From NCBI GenBank assembly GCA_036506395.1, contig DASXRU010000073.1, positions 4,162 through 68,161 on the forward strand: DNA of 64,000 nucleotides. The letters are read 5' to 3'. Below the pieces are notes generated by a model that was not told the origin of the DNA, ran no database searches, and saw only the letters and a program-made list of their open reading frames with translations. Within the stretch, counting starts at the first letter, position 1. Each line of letters begins with the position of its first letter. The stretch is from DASXRU01 sp036506395 (GTDB lineage: Bacteria; Acidobacteriota; Blastocatellia; Pyrinomonadales; Pyrinomonadaceae). Of the stretch, positions 61,871 through 64,000 are shown one piece after another. The position numbers were made by a program, and so were the translations under genes.

Positions 61871-63190
61871 TCATTTGAAGGCCATGCCATGCGGTCGCGC
61901 CGGCCCGGTCGCAAATGCCGTGTTGAAGTTCAGTTGAAACCTGGAATCGAGCACCAGGTCTTTGTTCGTGACCTTCGCGACATGGACGATGTGATCGCCT
62001 TCAGCATGGACCTTGCCGGCGTCGTCCTCGTTCAGGAAGTAATCCGAGATCACCAGGCGCCTTTCATCATCGGTAAGCGCGATGTAGTGCGGACCGGAGT
62101 TCGCGCCCAGATCGAGAATCTTCAACACCTTCGGACGGCGCGGATTCGAGGTATCAAACATGACCACCTTGCCGGCCATGTTCATCGAGATGAACAACCG
62201 CTTACCGTCTCTTGTCATGCGCATGAGCTGCGGCCATCCCCCTTTGGCGATGGTCCCGAAGTCAAAGACCGAAGTTGCAGTCCCCTTCTGGGTATCGATC
62301 AAATAGAGCTGATCGTCAGTCATCCCCGCGGTAAAGGCCCGGGCCATTCCATCTTCAGGAATCAACTTCACATCGATAGTGCCCGCCGGATTTGGGACAT
62401 TGACTGTGCGCAGGATCTTTCGATTCTTCAGGTCCCACACTCGCACGCTGCCGCGGAGGTCCAGGCCGCCTGGCATCACGTGCAGCGTAGTCGAAGGACA
62501 AATGAAGTCGCTGGTGACCATCAAATTCATTTCCGGGCGCACTGAGATGCCGTGGGGATTGAAGCCATCCATCGGCGGTGCTTGCGGAAATTCGCCAACC
62601 AACTGCAGGTCCTTATTGAACTCCGCGACTCTGCCCGGATGTGCTCCTCCAGCGCCGCCCATCATCGTAACCAGGAAGCCTCCGTTAGACAGTGGATAGA
62701 ACTCATCCGTGATCGCAGATAGCGGTGGATCGGCTGCCGAGATGAATTTGGGCGCTCCGGGATTGGAAACGTCGAAGAAGAAAACCTCCTTCTGTCCTTT
62801 CAGGACACTCAACAGTCCGCCGCACGCCAGCGTGCGTCCGTCGCTCGAAAGGCCGACGTGATGTGGCTCGTTGCCGGTGGCTCCGGGTTGAGGAAGCGGC
62901 ACAGTCGTAATAGCTTTGCCGTAGTTTGCCGAGCCTTCGTCAAAGTTAATGACAGCCAGGAAGTCCGGGTTTGTCCGCCCTTGATCGCCAGCCCAGACAA
63001 ACAGATATTTTCCCGCCTGGTCTTTATTCTCCTTTTCCTCTTTATCTACCTGCTTCGCGCGGTCAAGCGCCGGCGAAGCGTTCGTCTTGCCTGAGTAAAC
63101 CTTCATGGCACCAAGGCCCAGGAGTCCTCCTATAAACAGAAGGGTCATTAGTTTCGGAAATCGGGTTCGGTTGAGTATCAATTTGCTCAT
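61871..63190 (-). CDS. SBP56/methanethiol-oxidase-like beta-propeller
   Basis: 439 aa from ATG 63190, which lies six bases after AAGGAG; an ATG six bases earlier is too close. An N-terminal hydrophobic segment (about 14-30) implies export. The propeller has SBP56 signatures: GNEPHHVGLSSDG near 105, FNPHGISVRPEMNLMVTSD near 215 and ARPHGMAF at the end, with His residues that bind copper in methanethiol oxidase. The enzyme converts methanethiol to formaldehyde, hydrogen sulfide and hydrogen peroxide in known members. The MauG-like gene upstream fits known mto operons, but other SBP56 roles are possible. Confidence 0.78.
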   Translation of the reverse strand: MSKLILNRTRFPKLMTLLFIGGLLGLGAMKVYSGKTNASPALDRAKQVDKEEKENKDQAGKYLFVWAGDQGRTNPDFLAVINFDEGSANYGKAITTVPLPQPGATGNEPHHVGLSSDGRTLACGGLLSVLKGQKEVFFFDVSNPGAPKFISAADPPLSAITDEFYPLSNGGFLVTMMGGAGGAHPGRVAEFNKDLQLVGEFPQAPPMDGFNPHGISVRPEMNLMVTSDFICPSTTLHVMPGGLDLRGSVRVWDLKNRKILRTVNVPNPAGTIDVKLIPEDGMARAFTAGMTDDQLYLIDTQKGTATSVFDFGTIAKGGWPQLMRMTRDGKRLFISMNMAGKVVMFDTSNPRRPKVLKILDLGANSGPHYIALTDDERRLVISDYFLNEDDAGKVHAEGDHIVHVAKVTNKDLVLDSRFQLNFNTAFATGPARPHGMAFK

Positions 63191-63337
63191 TGTCATCTCC
63201 TTTCAAGTTTCAAATGTTTCCTCACGCCTTACCTGATCTGGAATGACGCACCCTTTAGCGTGATGATGCCTCGACGGACTGGTAGCAGCGTGACCAAGCC
63301 AGTCGGTACCTGGCTCCTCCACCAAACGAGCCGCCGG

Positions 63338-64000
63338 CTATTGAAAGATCTGGATCGGCCGGCCACTCGGCACCCGGCGTGGGATCAGCTTGCGCAGGTT
63401 CTCCGGCCTGGCTTTCGGATCCAGCAAGCCGTTCCGGACAAAATCTACGAGCTGGCGGAACTGATCGTTTGACAAGTTGACCGGCGTAACCATTGCCGGA
63501 TCAAGACGCGCCAGCACCGGCGCAATGGGACCTGTCGGGCCGCGCAAATCGGCAGCGACGCCGGCCGCCGTCGGGTCATAACCAGGTGCTTGCCCGGCCG
63601 GGTTCAGGTGGAAGCGGATCGCGTCCTCGAGTCTGGTGTACGCACCGTTATGGAAGAACGCAGGCTGCAAGGCGACGTTCCGGATCGGCGAGGTGCGAAA
63701 CATGTAGCGGTCGTTCGGGTCTAACGTGACCTGCTCCAACCCGAAATCTTCGTTCTGCCCGGGACCGTCGAAAGTCACATTACCAGCCGCAGGGTCGCCT
63801 ACCGCCGGCGCGATCTGCGGCACGCCGATGACGTGCGCTCGAAAGTCGCTAAACATTTCATTCGACTGCCCCGATACTGCATGGCAAGCGACACAGTTGG
63901 CACTGCCGAAGAAGAGCAACGCGCCCCGCTTCTGATCGCCGGTCAATGCGTTCTTCTCGCCACGTGCGAAACGATCCAGCGGCGCGTTGGCAAAGACCAG
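63338..64000 (-). CDS. MauG/cytochrome c peroxidase-like diheme protein (runs off right edge)
   Basis: The visible 220 residues are the C-terminal part. A heme-binding motif is seen as CVACH, followed by the family pattern FRTSPIRNVALQPAFFHNGAYTRLEDAIRFHLNP (quoted in part) and a C-terminal LSNDQFRQLVDFVRNGLLDP. The frame stays open through 64000, so the first heme domain is outside the window. Such proteins use c-type heme for peroxide reduction or protein oxidation. It precedes the SBP56-like gene by about 150 bases on the same strand. Confidence 0.88.
   Translation of the reverse strand: MVFANAPLDRFARGEKNALTGDQKRGALLFFGSANCVACHAVSGQSNEMFSDFRAHVIGVPQIAPAVGDPAAGNVTFDGPGQNEDFGLEQVTLDPNDRYMFRTSPIRNVALQPAFFHNGAYTRLEDAIRFHLNPAGQAPGYDPTAAGVAADLRGPTGPIAPVLARLDPAMVTPVNLSNDQFRQLVDFVRNGLLDPKARPENLRKLIPRRVPSGRPIQIFQ

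Overview
The window looks like a chromosomal segment of a soil or sediment Acidobacteriota relative, most likely Blastocatellia-like. This is inferred from several traits together: GC in the mid-50s by eye, many secreted proteins of unknown function, carboxypeptidase-regulatory and CHAT/TPR proteins, BlaR1-type peptidases fused to TonB domains, a DUF4349 lipoprotein, and many short dispersed palindromic repeats. No rRNA operon, complete tRNA, CRISPR array or transposase was seen, and taxonomy cannot be proved from the sequence alone.

Region 1 (1-11.5 kb) is a respiratory formate dehydrogenase island. It runs DUF2231 membrane protein, Nfu-type Fe-S carrier, FdhE, the catalytic subunit, the 4Fe-4S subunit and the cytochrome b subunit, then an outer-membrane porin, a 75-aa small protein, a MobB-like P-loop protein and a Cu/Zn superoxide dismutase. 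The catalytic subunit is a selenoprotein: an in-frame TGA at 3402-3404 is followed by a SECIS-like hairpin. A partial HTH regulator and a palindrome lie at the left edge.

Region 2 (11.5-21 kb) holds a Cys-rich secreted protein, a 1-kb gene-poor stretch with a tRNA-Gly-like 3' fragment, small secreted proteins, an excisionase-like HTH protein, a lipoprotein cluster (DsbD-alpha-like and DUF4349) and an NtrC-type two-component pair.

Region 3 (21-32 kb) is mostly housekeeping: an Arg-rich stand-alone transpeptidase, RNase III, signal peptidase I, a YihY/BrkB membrane protein, a DUF2891 protein, IF-1, a DEAD-box helicase with an RRM protein, and a lone receiver domain.

Region 4 (32-41 kb) has a BlaI repressor with an M56-TonB-PepSY fusion, a TonB-dependent receptor and an NmrA-like protein. 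A gene for a DisA/DAC-like (DACNV-type) nucleotide-cyclase-related protein is embedded in a dense field of dispersed and composite inverted repeats.

Region 5 (41-53 kb) has a TPR protein, an ECF sigma/anti-sigma/secretin-like operon, a serine hydrolase, a PAP2 phosphatase, a PAS-histidine kinase-receiver hybrid and several secreted proteins without recognised function.

Region 6 (53-64 kb) has an exported TPR-CHAT protein with an intact His/Cys dyad. It converges on a two-gene unit for a divergent sigma-like factor and a membrane protein with two zinc fingers and an Fn3-like domain. This is the best candidate for an undescribed regulatory system. The right edge carries a broken DsrE-like gene and an apparent operon of MauG-like cytochrome c peroxidase (partial), SBP56/methanethiol-oxidase-like protein and two exported proteins, one with Ig/PKD-like repeats. 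Methanethiol oxidase produces formaldehyde, so region 6 and the formate dehydrogenase of region 1 could belong to one C1/sulfur catabolic theme, but this is inference only.
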